From Caldalkalibacillus salinus (lineage in GTDB: Bacteria; Bacillota; Bacilli; Caldalkalibacillales; JCM-10596): a stretch of 64,000 bases of DNA. The number at the start of each line of letters is the position of its first letter. Position 1 is the stretch's first letter. The stretch is taken from assembly GCF_016745835.1 (NCBI RefSeq), contig NZ_JAERVL010000017.1:1-64000 (forward strand). Reading direction: 5' to 3'. The position numbers and the translations under genes are program-made. This document shows positions 16,231 to 25,011 of the stretch, one piece after another. Below the pieces are notes generated by a model. It had not been told where the DNA came from and ran no database searches. It worked only from the letters and a program-made list of their open reading frames with translations.

Positions 16231-16388
16231 ATGGCGACCTATTGAATCTATCTAAATAAACTATTAACAAATTATAAACTCGAGTGAATAAGGCCACCAT
16301 TAAAAAATGTGTACAATGGTCTAAAATAACACCATCATACACATATTAACATTCATTCTATTTAAAGGCATTATTTATCTTTTGAATC

Positions 16389-16405
16389 AATGACGTCACG
16401 TCATT
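16389..16405. promoter_or_regulatory. Near-perfect palindrome after the YhgE/Pip-like gene
   Basis: AATGACGT and ACGTCATT (16389-16405) are inverted around a single C. As RNA only the outer six pairs could form with a 5-base loop, and there is no U-run, so it looks more like a protein site than a terminator. It lies 12 bases past the stop of the exporter operon and about 213 bases before the next gene start. Confidence 0.35.
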
Positions 16406-16416
16406 AAGACCCTGCT

Positions 16417-18240
16417 CTAAAAAAATAAGTCCAATAGGCGACTCCAAAATCCTTTCTCTTCCTGTTCGGGTTCTTCTATTCTTTCTTCATCTTCCTTCTT
16501 AATGGTTTCTGTTTTCATTACAAACTGTACGTTGTTGATCTTTTCATTTTTAGGAGAGACAAAAGAGATAGGGTCAAAATCCGATTTATCATAATCGGTG
16601 GTCATGCTGTTAATTTCCTCTTGTATTTGCTCTGGTAAACGTGCTGTTGAATGCGTTAATGTTTCCGTACCGTTTTGAAGCGCTCCTACTCCCTCTTCTA
16701 GCTCGTTCGTTCCTTCAGACAACGCGTCGATGCCATCATGTAGGTCTTGGTATTCACTTGCGAGCTGGTCTACACCTTCTGTATAGTGTAATAGGCCGTC
16801 GTGAAACTCTCCATAATCGGAGGTCAATTGAGCCAATCCTTCCTGTAATTCCTTGAGTGCATTCATATCATCCGTCCCTTTAAGAGATGATGAAAGATCG
16901 TTTGCCGTTGAATGTAGCGCGTGTGCCATTTCCTGAATAGAATCATTCATGGCCTTCAATGTTGTATTCACTGACTCAAAACCTTCTTGTACTTCGGCGT
17001 AGGTTTTCTTAACTTTAAGTGCAGCCGAATACGTTTCGATCAACTGATTGAGCACATCTTGATCTGCGCCACTCGTATATAAACGTTGTATTTCTTCTTC
17101 CGTTATATCGTACTCAGGGATGTCCCCCATGGCACCGTCCAATGTGTTGTAAGCCATGTCGTAGTTCTCTCTTAGCGTCGATAGCCCATCCGCTGTTTCA
17201 TGTAAGCCATCCGCTAATTGAGTGAGCCCATCGGGAAGGCTTTGCAGTTCACTGAGATCCACTTCTTCCGTGTCGTTTTGAAGACGATCATTGATTGTGC
17301 CAAGAGCTTCGTTAATGGCCGAAGAAGCATTAACGAGTTCAGAAGACGCTTCGCTGATGTCCATCATGCCTTGTTGGTACTCTGCTGAGCCCTGACGCAG
17401 GTCTTTTGCACCGTTATTTAAATCCGTCACACCCGTTCTTAATGCCGTGACTCCCTCATGAATGTCGTTAATCGCATCTGAAAGTGTACGGATGTCTTCT
17501 GTTAACCCATTGGCATCAACCTCTAGGGCCATGTTGGATGGAACCGCGGATATTTCGATACTTTCCATTTCAAAGTCCACCACGTCTGCTTCGAACTGTA
17601 TATGCCCCTCTTCTTCAGGCATCACAGTAAAGGTGAGAATCTTATCCTTGCCTGCGTTGGCCATCATGGCGTCGGGGGTCTGAATATGGCTATAGATAGA
17701 AGGAGAAAGCGGAATAGAGACTTGTAGTAGATAGTTTTCGTAGAACGTTCGATCTACATTTTCGTTCGCCGATGTGGTCATGTTCATCTGTAAATGCCCG
17801 TCTTTACCGACAAGTTCTTCTGGTGTCATCTCCTCCCCGTTCAGCCGATAAGAGATGGTAAAGTCCCATGGTAATTCACGGCCATCCTTCATGTTACCTT
17901 GATAATAAAACTGACCTTCTGGCGCCTCAATCTGGACCCTATTATGCTCTTGGTGTATGTCAGATAAGTCCGTTAAGTTCCTTACGCTTGAGTACGAGCC
18001 GTAATCGTTAATCGTGCCTGGTTTACTTACATCCAACGTGTTCACCACATAGATGTCGGATCGTTCTCCTGTAGGGTCTAGTGTGGCGTATACCACCTCA
18101 TCCTTGGAGGCAAGTTCGCCCTCCACTTTTTCCGCTTCAGATGTTTTATCCGCATCAACGTTAGGTGCCGCTTCAACTAGAAATGAAGGGATGATCAGCA
18201 TCATAACCAGTACAACGAGTACATAACGTTTTTGTCTCAT
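16417..18240 (-). CDS. Secreted YhgE/Pip-like coiled protein
   Basis: About 607 residues. Residues 1-27 form a signal peptide. The centre (~245-520) is a long coiled region with repeated 'L..G...L..G' spacing (for example 'LRTGVTDLNNGAKDLRQGSAEY'-type heptads from about residue 263). This is characteristic of YhgE/Pip (phage infection protein-like) proteins and MMPL-associated partners. The C-terminus is acidic, ending in an aromatic 'FWSRLLDLFF' that may be a short membrane anchor. The start is the second ATG (18240), better placed after GAGGGGGA. It follows the MMPL gene with a 4-base overlap at the first ATG, so the two are coupled and likely form one exporter system. Confidence 0.8.
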   Translation of the reverse strand: MRQKRYVLVVLVMMLIIPSFLVEAAPNVDADKTSEAEKVEGELASKDEVVYATLDPTGERSDIYVVNTLDVSKPGTINDYGSYSSVRNLTDLSDIHQEHNRVQIEAPEGQFYYQGNMKDGRELPWDFTISYRLNGEEMTPEELVGKDGHLQMNMTTSANENVDRTFYENYLLQVSIPLSPSIYSHIQTPDAMMANAGKDKILTFTVMPEEEGHIQFEADVVDFEMESIEISAVPSNMALEVDANGLTEDIRTLSDAINDIHEGVTALRTGVTDLNNGAKDLRQGSAEYQQGMMDISEASSELVNASSAINEALGTINDRLQNDTEEVDLSELQSLPDGLTQLADGLHETADGLSTLRENYDMAYNTLDGAMGDIPEYDITEEEIQRLYTSGADQDVLNQLIETYSAALKVKKTYAEVQEGFESVNTTLKAMNDSIQEMAHALHSTANDLSSSLKGTDDMNALKELQEGLAQLTSDYGEFHDGLLHYTEGVDQLASEYQDLHDGIDALSEGTNELEEGVGALQNGTETLTHSTARLPEQIQEEINSMTTDYDKSDFDPISFVSPKNEKINNVQFVMKTETIKKEDEERIEEPEQEEKGFWSRLLDLFF

Positions 18241-18242
18241 CG

Positions 18243-20300
18243 TCATTCCCCCTCATAAAAATTTGCTCGATACGTCGTTCGACTGATCCATCTATCCGTC
18301 ATGAGCAGTAGCGCTGGTAAGAAGCAGACGACCACAACAAAGGCCAGCAACGCCCCTCTTCCCAGCAGCAGACCAATGGAAGAAACGATAGGATTGGAAG
18401 ACGTCAGCCACAATATATACCCTACACTGGATAAAATGGAGGCTGATACGGAAATCGAGAACGTTTTCTCATCCAATGTCTTCTTAATCGCACGTAATGA
18501 CGGCATCTTTCTACGATTCTCTTTATACGCGTCTGAAAGTAGAATGGCGTAGTCCACCGTAGCGGCCAGTTGGACCGTGCTAATGATCAGGTACCCGACA
18601 AAAACTAAGGAAGTAGCGGTGAAATACGGAATCGATAGATTGATCCATACAGCAGACTGAATTGTGATCAACAATATAAGTGGTATAGACACGGACCTAA
18701 AGGTGATGATAAGAACGATGGCTATGGTCACAACCGTTAGGATATTGACAACCGTGTTGTCTCTCATCACCGTGTTTTTGATGTCATATAGTGTGACACT
18801 TTCCCCTAGCGTGAGGGCCTCGTCTCCATAATAGTGGGCTGCTGTCTGCTGTACCGTTTCCACTACGCCAAAGGGAACATCACCCTCCTTACCAGTATCC
18901 GTATTGATAATCATGCGGCTATAATGCTCTGAAAAGAACTCACTCGTCATTGACTCATCGAGATATTCGGATGGGATCACAGACCCTACCGTATTCACAT
19001 AAGCCATGACGCTTGTGACATGCTCTATTTCCTCTAAATCTTGTGCTAGTTTTGCCTCTTTGGCGACATCCCCTTTAGGGACGAGGACCACAATCGGGGT
19101 GAATGCCCCAAACGACGCTTCTATCTCTAGTAAATCGCTGCCCGCTCGTGTCGTTTCCGGCTGCTCCCCAAGACCATACGTAAACGCCGTTTGACTTTGG
19201 GCTAAGAAGCTCGGGATCAGAAGCGCAAAGACAACGATGACACTCAGCACCCGCATTTTTAGCACACGACCTCCGATGCCTTTGAAGCTAGGAACGAAGC
19301 TTTTGTGCTGAGTTTTATCAATCCATTTATAAAAGCATAACGTTAAAGCGGGTAAAAAGAGGATGACGGTCACGTAACTGAGGAAAATCCCTTTCACTAA
19401 GTTGAATCCAAGATCTGATCCGATTTCAAAATTCATAAATGTAAGGGCCGTAAATCCAAAAAACGTCGTCGCTGCACTCGCTGTAATCGTAGGGAAAGAT
19501 TTTTTCACCGCTAGCTGCATCGCCTCTTCGACATGGTACTTCTTCTTCCTATAATCTGAAAAACTGTGCAGGAGAAAAATAGCATAATCTAGCGATACGG
19601 CGAGCTGTAATATTGGAGCGACCGATTGTGTAACGAAAGAAACCTCGCCGATGAACACGTTCGTTCCTAAGTTGATCACCACTGAAACGCCAATTGCAAC
19701 CAAGAAAAACACGGGCTCTGCCCAGGAGGTGGTGGATAGGACCAATATAAGGATAATAATGGGTATGAGAAGTGACGCGGCGTAAAGGGTTTCCGTTCCC
19801 GCCATCTTTTGTGAAGTGGCCGTATCTAACGCCTCACCAGCGATAGCCCCTTTATCACCCACGAGCTCATATATGGCATCCGTAGCGGCGACTTCTTCAC
19901 CATCGCGTACACTCAATGAAAATAACGCCTTGTTATCCTTGTAGTAGTCTTCTATTAACTCAGGCTCTATCATTTCAAGCGGTGTTTTCAAATCGACGAG
20001 GTCATCTAACCAGACAACATCGGACACCCCGTCAATCGCGACTAGTTGGCTTTTATAGTTTAGGGCTTCCTGAACCGTGACGTCATGTATCATGACTCTC
20101 GTATTTGGAACAGCCGTTGTAAATTCCTGATCCATGATGTCAATCGCTTGTGTCGATTGGGCATCATCGGGTAAGTAATCGACCATACGATAATTGACGG
20201 ATACAAATAATTGCGCCACAGATGAGATGATCGCAATCAGTATAAAAGAAAAGACAATCCATTTTTTATATTTGGTCATTCTTGCTACTATGCCAATCAT
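18243..20300 (-). CDS. MMPL-family RND exporter (YdfJ/YdgH-like)
   Basis: A 685-residue membrane protein with the two-repeat MMPL layout: membrane segment ~13-31, large outer loop ~35-170, five segments ~175-340, then the same pattern again (segment ~350-370, loop, segments ~530-675). 'VSLDYAIFLLHSFSDYR' and 'ATVDYAILLSDAYKENR' (in two halves, about residues 243 and 586) contain the paired Asp-Tyr proton-relay motifs of MMPL proteins. Members export lipids, siderophores or drugs. The ATG has AAGAAGGGGTGAG upstream. A divergent TetR gene and an inverted repeat in its promoter suggest repression relieved by the exported compound. Confidence 0.9.
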   Translation of the reverse strand: MIGIVARMTKYKKWIVFSFILIAIISSVAQLFVSVNYRMVDYLPDDAQSTQAIDIMDQEFTTAVPNTRVMIHDVTVQEALNYKSQLVAIDGVSDVVWLDDLVDLKTPLEMIEPELIEDYYKDNKALFSLSVRDGEEVAATDAIYELVGDKGAIAGEALDTATSQKMAGTETLYAASLLIPIIILILVLSTTSWAEPVFFLVAIGVSVVINLGTNVFIGEVSFVTQSVAPILQLAVSLDYAIFLLHSFSDYRKKKYHVEEAMQLAVKKSFPTITASAATTFFGFTALTFMNFEIGSDLGFNLVKGIFLSYVTVILFLPALTLCFYKWIDKTQHKSFVPSFKGIGGRVLKMRVLSVIVVFALLIPSFLAQSQTAFTYGLGEQPETTRAGSDLLEIEASFGAFTPIVVLVPKGDVAKEAKLAQDLEEIEHVTSVMAYVNTVGSVIPSEYLDESMTSEFFSEHYSRMIINTDTGKEGDVPFGVVETVQQTAAHYYGDEALTLGESVTLYDIKNTVMRDNTVVNILTVVTIAIVLIITFRSVSIPLILLITIQSAVWINLSIPYFTATSLVFVGYLIISTVQLAATVDYAILLSDAYKENRRKMPSLRAIKKTLDEKTFSISVSASILSSVGYILWLTSSNPIVSSIGLLLGRGALLAFVVVVCFLPALLLMTDRWISRTTYRANFYEGE

Positions 20301-20340
20301 AACTCACCCCTTCTTGCAATGGCACGTTTTACACTTTACC

Positions 20341-20371
20341 ATTATAAATACACAGTGTTGCTTATTCAACA
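20341..20371 (-). promoter_or_regulatory. Promoter of the MMPL operon with probable TetR operator
   Basis: On the minus strand TTGAAT (20369-20364) and TATAAT (20346-20341) are separated by 17 bases. The inverted repeat TGTTG-N6-CAACA (20356-20371) overlaps the -35 and spacer, where a repressor would block polymerase. A further CAACACT copy lies at 20400-20406 nearer the TetR gene, so the divergent regulator may control both directions. Confidence 0.65.
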
Positions 20372-20458
20372 AACAGTTTATTTACATACGTACAGTTGAC
20401 AACACTAGGGGCCATTATGTTGGATTACGATAAAAAATAATAGTAAAGGGTGATAGGA

Positions 20459-21034
20459 TTGAACGCTAAGTTAGACAGGAGAAAAAAATATACCCGCATG
20501 GTTCTAAAGGACAGTCTGATGTCATTATTAAAGGAAAAGCAAATTTCCTCGGTGACCGTAAAAGAACTATGTGAACGAGCCGATATCAATCGCTCAACGT
20601 TTTATTCCCATTACTCAGATCCGTATGATCTCCTATACAGTATTGAAGAAGAAATGATTGAGGATATAAACGAGACATTTAGTCAGTACAATTACACGAA
20701 GGAAGAAGAAGCCTTACAAATGACTGAAGTCATGCTAGAGTATATCGTGGCAAACAGCGAGAAATGTCAAATTCTTTTGAGTGAGCATGGGGATATAGCG
20801 TTCCAAAAGAGGATTATGAAGATCGCTCAGCAATTCTTGATGAAAAACTGGCTGGATGTCATCAGTTTCGATAAGGAAGATCAGGCGCTCTCAGAATATA
20901 TCAGTATGTTTGTGGTTAGTGGTAGTATTCACGTGGTCAGAAACTGGTTGAATAATGGCATGGACCAGTCGCCAAAGGAAATGGCTAAAATCATCACGGA
21001 CCTGACCAATAACGGGCTTTCCTCATTACGCTGA
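20459..21034 (+). CDS. TetR-family regulator
   Basis: About 191 residues. The N-terminal HTH (residues ~5-55) has 'VTVKELCERADINRSTFYSHY', with the TFY-x-HY recognition helix end typical of TetR/DhaS-like regulators. The C-terminal helical domain resembles TetR_C_8. The TTG at 20459 is favoured because AAAGGG ends 8 bases before it; GTG at 20450 overlaps that ribosome site. It is divergent from the MMPL exporter, with an inverted repeat in the shared intergenic space, and is its likely repressor. Confidence 0.88.
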   Translation: MNAKLDRRKKYTRMVLKDSLMSLLKEKQISSVTVKELCERADINRSTFYSHYSDPYDLLYSIEEEMIEDINETFSQYNYTKEEEALQMTEVMLEYIVANSEKCQILLSEHGDIAFQKRIMKIAQQFLMKNWLDVISFDKEDQALSEYISMFVVSGSIHVVRNWLNNGMDQSPKEMAKIITDLTNNGLSSLR

Positions 21035-21070
21035 TACGAATTAATGTTCTTTGTTCCATTGCATTGTACT

Positions 21071-21118
21071 AAAAAAAGACTGTAGATGAAGTCCGCTTCA
21101 GTGCTTCGTCTACAGTCT
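21071..21118 (-). terminator. Rho-independent terminator of the GNAT gene
   Basis: Minus-strand stem AGACTGTAGACGAAG / CTTCATCTACAGTCT (21118-21104 with 21091-21077; one G-U) with a 12-base loop is followed by seven U's (21077-21071). It terminates leftward transcription from 21162. The TetR gene ending at 21034 from the other side has no U-run here. Confidence 0.85.
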
Positions 21119-21161
21119 GATAAATGTGACATGATTGTTTTCTAATGGTTTATTTGAATGT

Positions 21162-21617
21162 TCATAATAGATTTTGAGCTAAACGAATCATATCCCTGCA
21201 TTGTATCCCGTTCTCGTAGATGTCTTCTTGGTAATGGCTAGTAAAAAAGTCTCTATCAATACCAGTTATTCTAAACCCACATTTCTGATATAAAGCAAGC
21301 TGACCTATGCTTGAGTTTCCTGTCCCAATCTCAATTGTCTGGTACCCGTTTCTTTTCGCTGTCTGAATAGCATCCTTTATTAAAAGCCTTCCTATACCCC
21401 TACCATGCTTTTCTTCTACGACTGCAATGTTCACTAGCTCCACCGTTTCAGGCCTCGTTGGAAGTAGAACATAAATGCCAATCGTTTCATTGTTCATTTC
21501 TGCAATGTAACAATCCCCTCGCTCTAAGTACGCTTCCACTATACGTGGAGAAGGATCAGCTAATAGCAGCAATGCCATTGGTGGTTTTTCATCCTTATGT
21601 CGTAACCGGATATTCAT
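21162..21617 (-). CDS. GNAT N-acetyltransferase
   Basis: About 151 residues with the GNAT core. The conserved strand 'VNIAVVEEKHGRGIGRLLI' contains the acetyl-CoA pyrophosphate loop (R/Q-x-x-G-x-G/A as HGRGIG), and 'LALYQKCGFRITGID' is the usual C-terminal motif B. The substrate is unknown. I prefer the ATG at 21617, which has AGGAG nine bases upstream, over the ATG at 21623 only three bases away. Monocistronic with its own terminator. Confidence 0.85.
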   Translation of the reverse strand: MNIRLRHKDEKPPMALLLLADPSPRIVEAYLERGDCYIAEMNNETIGIYVLLPTRPETVELVNIAVVEEKHGRGIGRLLIKDAIQTAKRNGYQTIEIGTGNSSIGQLALYQKCGFRITGIDRDFFTSHYQEDIYENGIQCRDMIRLAQNLL

Positions 21618-21670
21618 GATCATCGTCTCCTATATGAAAGGCATTGAGTCATCCTCTATTTCATACACGT

Positions 21671-22027
21671 TTATGTATTGTTCGTAGGTGTTCCCTGATG
21701 AAAGGTCATTTGCCACTGATTATGCTTTAGTTGCCATATAGAACTTCTTAACGAGATTTTCATATCGTGGTGTCTCGTAGTCTGATAGGTTACTAGTGCT
21801 ATATCTGGTGCCAATAGCTTCATATCAAAATCTGATACAGTATATGCTATCTTAAGGGTGGTTTCCTTGTGTGCGGCTACTAGTTGATCATGTTTACGAT
21901 ACACTTGACCTGACGAACCGATCTCATAAAAGTCCTCGGCGAGCAACGTGTCTAGATCTTTAGGGTCATACTTCATTAAGCGCTTTTCAAGTTCAAATAT
22001 ATACGCTCGTAACGATGAAAGTGCCAT
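21671..22027 (-). CDS. NTF2-like protein (DUF4440)
   Basis: A 118-residue single-domain protein matching the DUF4440/SnoaL-like fold. It has an N-terminal helix with 'DLDTLLAEDFYEIGSSGQVY', a middle 'AYTVSDFDMKLLAPDIALVTYQTTR' strand pair (about residues 60-84), and a final 'SIWQLKHNQWQMTFHQGTP' strand (about 92-110). These domains bind small ligands or act as minor enzymes; no catalytic set is evident. AGGAAGTGATG precedes the ATG. It lies between the GNAT gene and a tiny membrane-protein gene, all on one strand, and may share their transcript. Confidence 0.82.
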   Translation of the reverse strand: MALSSLRAYIFELEKRLMKYDPKDLDTLLAEDFYEIGSSGQVYRKHDQLVAAHKETTLKIAYTVSDFDMKLLAPDIALVTYQTTRHHDMKISLRSSIWQLKHNQWQMTFHQGTPTNNT

Positions 22028-22094
22028 GCGTCACATCACTTCCTTTGTTAGACTATACCCTTATCAACCGCAACATGATCGTTATACTTTTCTA

Positions 22095-22259
22095 TTATTC
22101 ATCCGTGTTCCGTGACAACAATTTAATGATTTTCTCATTTTGTTCAATTTGTTGCTCAAGTCTAAATCTAATGACCTTCACCTTGTCATTTATCAAATAG
22201 ATTCCGTAAACCATTACAGCCAAGATGATGACCATATACAAAATAAAAACATCGCTCAT
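22095..22259 (-). CDS. Small single-span membrane protein with coiled tail
   Basis: A 54-residue frame. Residues ~4-22 form one membrane segment (FILYMVIILAVMVYGIYLI) and ~23-49 a charged helix with heptad leucines and isoleucines ('VIRFRLEQQIEQNEKIIKLL'). The ATG at 22259 has AAAAGGTGG 8 bases upstream and the stop is TAA TAG. The ribosome site, composition and clean topology argue for a real gene missed by length cut-offs. It precedes the DUF4440 gene by 67 bases on the same strand. No family is assigned. Confidence 0.6.
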   Translation of the reverse strand: MSDVFILYMVIILAVMVYGIYLINDKVKVIRFRLEQQIEQNEKIIKLLSRNTDE

Positions 22260-22587
22260 TTAGAATGCCACCTTTTCCTAGTCATAATTGAAGATAAGTC
22301 CCAAAGTCAAAGAACATGTCATGTAGACCTACATTGAGATCACTCATACTCTAACGCTCGTGTTATATTTTTTCGACGTCCCCTAATTCGGAGTGTGCCA
22401 TGGGAAACAACCTCTTGTCACAAAATGATGGTTCTCATTTATTCTTCTACTGTCTAATAGTCATATCATAAAGCAGATTAAGTAACAAATACAAGTGATG
22501 CCGAATAGGGCAAAGTAGCTGGATGTTATGACCATATAACAACTCTTAGCCAGTTTCAACTCATGCAGTGAATTTTTTCTGCACCTC
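22260..22587. other. Non-coding stretch
   Basis: Apart from the ribosome site of the small gene at 22259, I see no supported gene, strong hairpin or clear promoter here. The stretch separates the downstream terminator of the AHSA1-like gene from the small membrane-protein gene and must contain the promoter of the latter. Confidence 0.4.
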
Positions 22588-22625
22588 AAAAAAGAAAACC
22601 ACCGCTAAGTGAGGCGATGGTTTTC
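22588..22625 (-). terminator. Rho-independent terminator of the AHSA1-like gene
   Basis: Minus-strand stem GAAAACCA / TGGTTTTC (22625-22618 with 22601-22594), reinforced by an inner CGCC/GGCG-like pairing, is followed by six U's (22593-22588). It lies 16 bases past the stop at 22641. Confidence 0.85.
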
Positions 22626-22640
22626 ACTACATGTTCCCGA

Positions 22641-23135
22641 TTATTTTGATTCTTTTGACAAATAATCTTCTAGTTGATTGAAGGTGCCTGAAAATCCTGC
22701 ATGAACCATATCTTGTGATGCTCCAAAGGTTTTAAGTTCCTCTTCGGTTGCTGATGCTGGCGTTATAATCGCTGTAAGGGTTGTTTGACCCTCGTCCTCG
22801 GTAAACATCAATGTATTCAGGGTCTCCAAAGGCCAACTTTCGTCAAAAGGGGCACGTACAATCTGACCTTCCTCATCAGAAAAGAAATTGGTGTAAACGA
22901 TCTTCTCTGGAGCGACCATTTCATTGTATACAAATTTGACCCACATGACATCACCATCAGCAGGTTGCTGGCTGTAATGAAAGACACCGCCTGGGCGGAA
23001 ATCTGATTGAGAAACATGAAACGCCCAACCTTTTGGCCCCCACCAGTTTTGTAAATGTTCTGCTTCGGTGAATGCTTTAAATACTTGTTCACGTGAAGCA
23101 TTGAAAGTATGGGTTATTTCAACTCGAGCTAACAT
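22641..23135 (-). CDS. SRPBCC protein, AHSA1 family
   Basis: A 164-residue START-like (SRPBCC) protein of the AHSA1 family. Diagnostic motifs are 'FNASREQVFKAFTEAEHLQNWWGPKG' at the N-terminus (about residues 11-36), 'FRPGGVFHY' and the C-terminal 'FSGTFNQLEDYL'. Such proteins bind hydrophobic ligands in a curved sheet; the bacterial ones have no agreed function. AGGAGG lies 6 bases before the ATG and a terminator follows. The neighbouring PhnB-type and DUF1579-like genes often travel with it in Bacillus. Confidence 0.88.
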   Translation of the reverse strand: MLARVEITHTFNASREQVFKAFTEAEHLQNWWGPKGWAFHVSQSDFRPGGVFHYSQQPADGDVMWVKFVYNEMVAPEKIVYTNFFSDEEGQIVRAPFDESWPLETLNTLMFTEDEGQTTLTAIITPASATEEELKTFGASQDMVHAGFSGTFNQLEDYLSKESK

Positions 23136-23222
23136 GTGATTCCTCCAATAATTTTAGTACATCATTATTTTTGTTGTTGTTTCTACATCGAAGTATTTTT
23201 GATTTTATATGTTTTGGAGAGC

Positions 23223-23681
23223 TTATCTATGTATATTTCTATATATGATGCTAAAGTCGTGCTCCCAGTTTACACCATCGTATGATTTCTCCCATGTACT
23301 ATGAATGGTATTACCAGACTCCTTGATTTCACCAAAAAAACGTTGAGAGAAATCTAACGATGAAAAATCTGATGAATTTCTCCACATTTTCCAGATCCCA
23401 TCTTCAAGAGACATGTTGTATAGACGAGCTACACCCCGAGAGCCGAAATAATGCTGTAAATAAGTACCATCGTTTAAGTCATAGTCATAAACGAGCATAC
23501 TACTTGGAAATTCTGGGCGATCCACATTCGTACGTTGAATCATGAATTGACCGCCATCCATCCAGGCAAATGACGTTTGTCCATAAATGGATTGGTAATG
23601 CGGGTGGATCAATTCCAATTTCCATTCTCCTTCAAAAGTATCTAGTCGTTTCATAGCTCCGTCACGCATAGATTGTTCCAT
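23223..23681 (-). CDS. DUF1579-like beta-barrel protein
   Basis: About 152 residues forming a predicted small beta barrel. It has 'FEGEWKLELIHP' near the N-terminus, 'FAWMDGGQFMIQRT' and 'TIHSTWEKSYDGVNWEHDF' at the C-terminus, the order of strands seen in DUF1579/lipocalin-like proteins. Function unknown, possibly ligand binding. The ATG at 23681 follows a GGATGGGTGGGG ribosome site by 6 bases; the upstream GTG at 23693 lies within it. It is a single gene between two other small-ligand-fold genes. Confidence 0.7.
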   Translation of the reverse strand: MEQSMRDGAMKRLDTFEGEWKLELIHPHYQSIYGQTSFAWMDGGQFMIQRTNVDRPEFPSSMLVYDYDLNDGTYLQHYFGSRGVARLYNMSLEDGIWKMWRNSSDFSSLDFSQRFFGEIKESGNTIHSTWEKSYDGVNWEHDFSIIYRNIHR

Positions 23682-23851
23682 TGATAACCCCACCCATCCT
23701 TTTCAATCGTTTTAAAACCTATCTAGCATCGTGAGTCTTGACTCTATTGGTGTCTTTCAGGTTTGCTATAGACGTCAATCCCTTGCCTGTTTAACAAGGT
23801 AACACTATTGATGTTAAAATCGCTTTTATCAAAGAGAGGGCTGAGTTTTCG

Positions 23852-24769
23852 TTATCCCTCGTATGCTCTTTGTAACTCCGCAAGGTCAAGTTTCTTCATT
23901 TTAAATGTTGCTTGGGTCACACGCGCAATTTGTTCGGGTGTGCTATTGCTACTCATTATCTCTTCCATTTTTCTCGGTACAATCTGCCAAGACACGCCAT
24001 ACTGATCTTTGAGCCAGCCGCATTGCTCAGACTCAGGAACAACAGATAGCTTATGCCAATAGTCATCAATCTCTTCTTGTGAGTCGCAGTATACCATAAA
24101 TGAAATGGCCTCGTTAAAACCGAATTTATGATCTCTCGCGCTGTCCATTGCGGCAAACCATTGATTCTCTAGCATGAAGTCAGAAAACATAATGGTTCCT
24201 TCCTTGTCAGGTTCCATGCCTTGAGGGTAGTGAACTTTGAGACCCTGTTTTGAATGCTTAAACACGGACAAATAAAAATGAACGGCTTCTTCGGCTTGGC
24301 CACATCGATCACCGACAAACATGAGCGAGGGGACAATCGGAGGTCGCTCTTCACCCTCTGGATCGGAGAGGATTAACTGCCATGACAAACCATACTTATC
24401 TTGAATCCAACCATATTTCTCACTAAACGGGTACTTGTCTAGTGGCATTAGCACAGTACCACCCTCGGACAATTTGGTCCAAACCTCACTTAAATGTTGG
24501 CTTGCGTTTTCTTCTCGCGACGGATCAAAGTTAACGATAAAAGACGTCGACGGATTGAAAGTAAATAAAGGCCCTGCATTGATGGCCATGAACTTTTGCC
24601 CCCTCAACTCAAAAGAAACTACATCGCAGTCTCCTGAAGGTGTGTCGTGGATTGTTGTTTCATTTGTAATTTTTGAGTCCGGGAAAATAGAAGCATAGAA
24701 TTTTGCTGCTTCATTTGCCTCTTTGTCAAACCATAAATGCGGAACAATGTTTTGATTTGTATTCTGCAT
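23852..24769 (-). CDS. Double PhnB-type VOC protein
   Basis: 305 residues consisting of two PhnB/3-demethylubiquinone-methyltransferase-like VOC domains, about 5-145 and 152-290. Each begins with a 'LWFDKEANEAAKFYASIF' / 'LMFVGDRCGQAEEAVHFY' helix-strand and ends with 'GWIQDKYGLSWQL' / 'GWLKDQYGVSWQI', an internal duplication. The VOC metal-binding positions are not obvious. Despite the family name no methyltransferase activity is expected. TAGGAGG precedes the ATG. Confidence 0.88.
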   Translation of the reverse strand: MQNTNQNIVPHLWFDKEANEAAKFYASIFPDSKITNETTIHDTPSGDCDVVSFELRGQKFMAINAGPLFTFNPSTSFIVNFDPSREENASQHLSEVWTKLSEGGTVLMPLDKYPFSEKYGWIQDKYGLSWQLILSDPEGEERPPIVPSLMFVGDRCGQAEEAVHFYLSVFKHSKQGLKVHYPQGMEPDKEGTIMFSDFMLENQWFAAMDSARDHKFGFNEAISFMVYCDSQEEIDDYWHKLSVVPESEQCGWLKDQYGVSWQIVPRKMEEIMSSNSTPEQIARVTQATFKMKKLDLAELQRAYEG

Positions 24770-24930
24770 CGTTATTCCTCCTAACCTATTTTGTTTATCT
24801 TATCATTTTGAATGTATTGCGATTTCTTATAGATTGCTGAAAGTTGCTACTCTCTTTTTCTCTGTCAGTCGATGATTCGTCATCTTCCTCTGCATTTACT
24901 CTCTTATAGATGGAAAATAGCCCATTAAAA

Positions 24931-24964
24931 GTAAAGAAAAGCTGTTTGAACAACTTTTCTTTAC
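24931..24964 (-). terminator. Terminator of the DUF899 gene
   Basis: GTAAAGAAAAG (24931-24941) and CTTTTCTTTAC (24954-24964) are perfect 11-bp arms, extended inward by TGTT/AACA. The A/U-rich arms supply a U-tract on either strand, so it may work in both directions. It lies 47 bases past the DUF899 stop. Confidence 0.65.
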
Positions 24965-25011
24965 TCTTGTAAATATGTATGGATCGTTTATATTAGACTA
25001 TAAGTTCCTCG

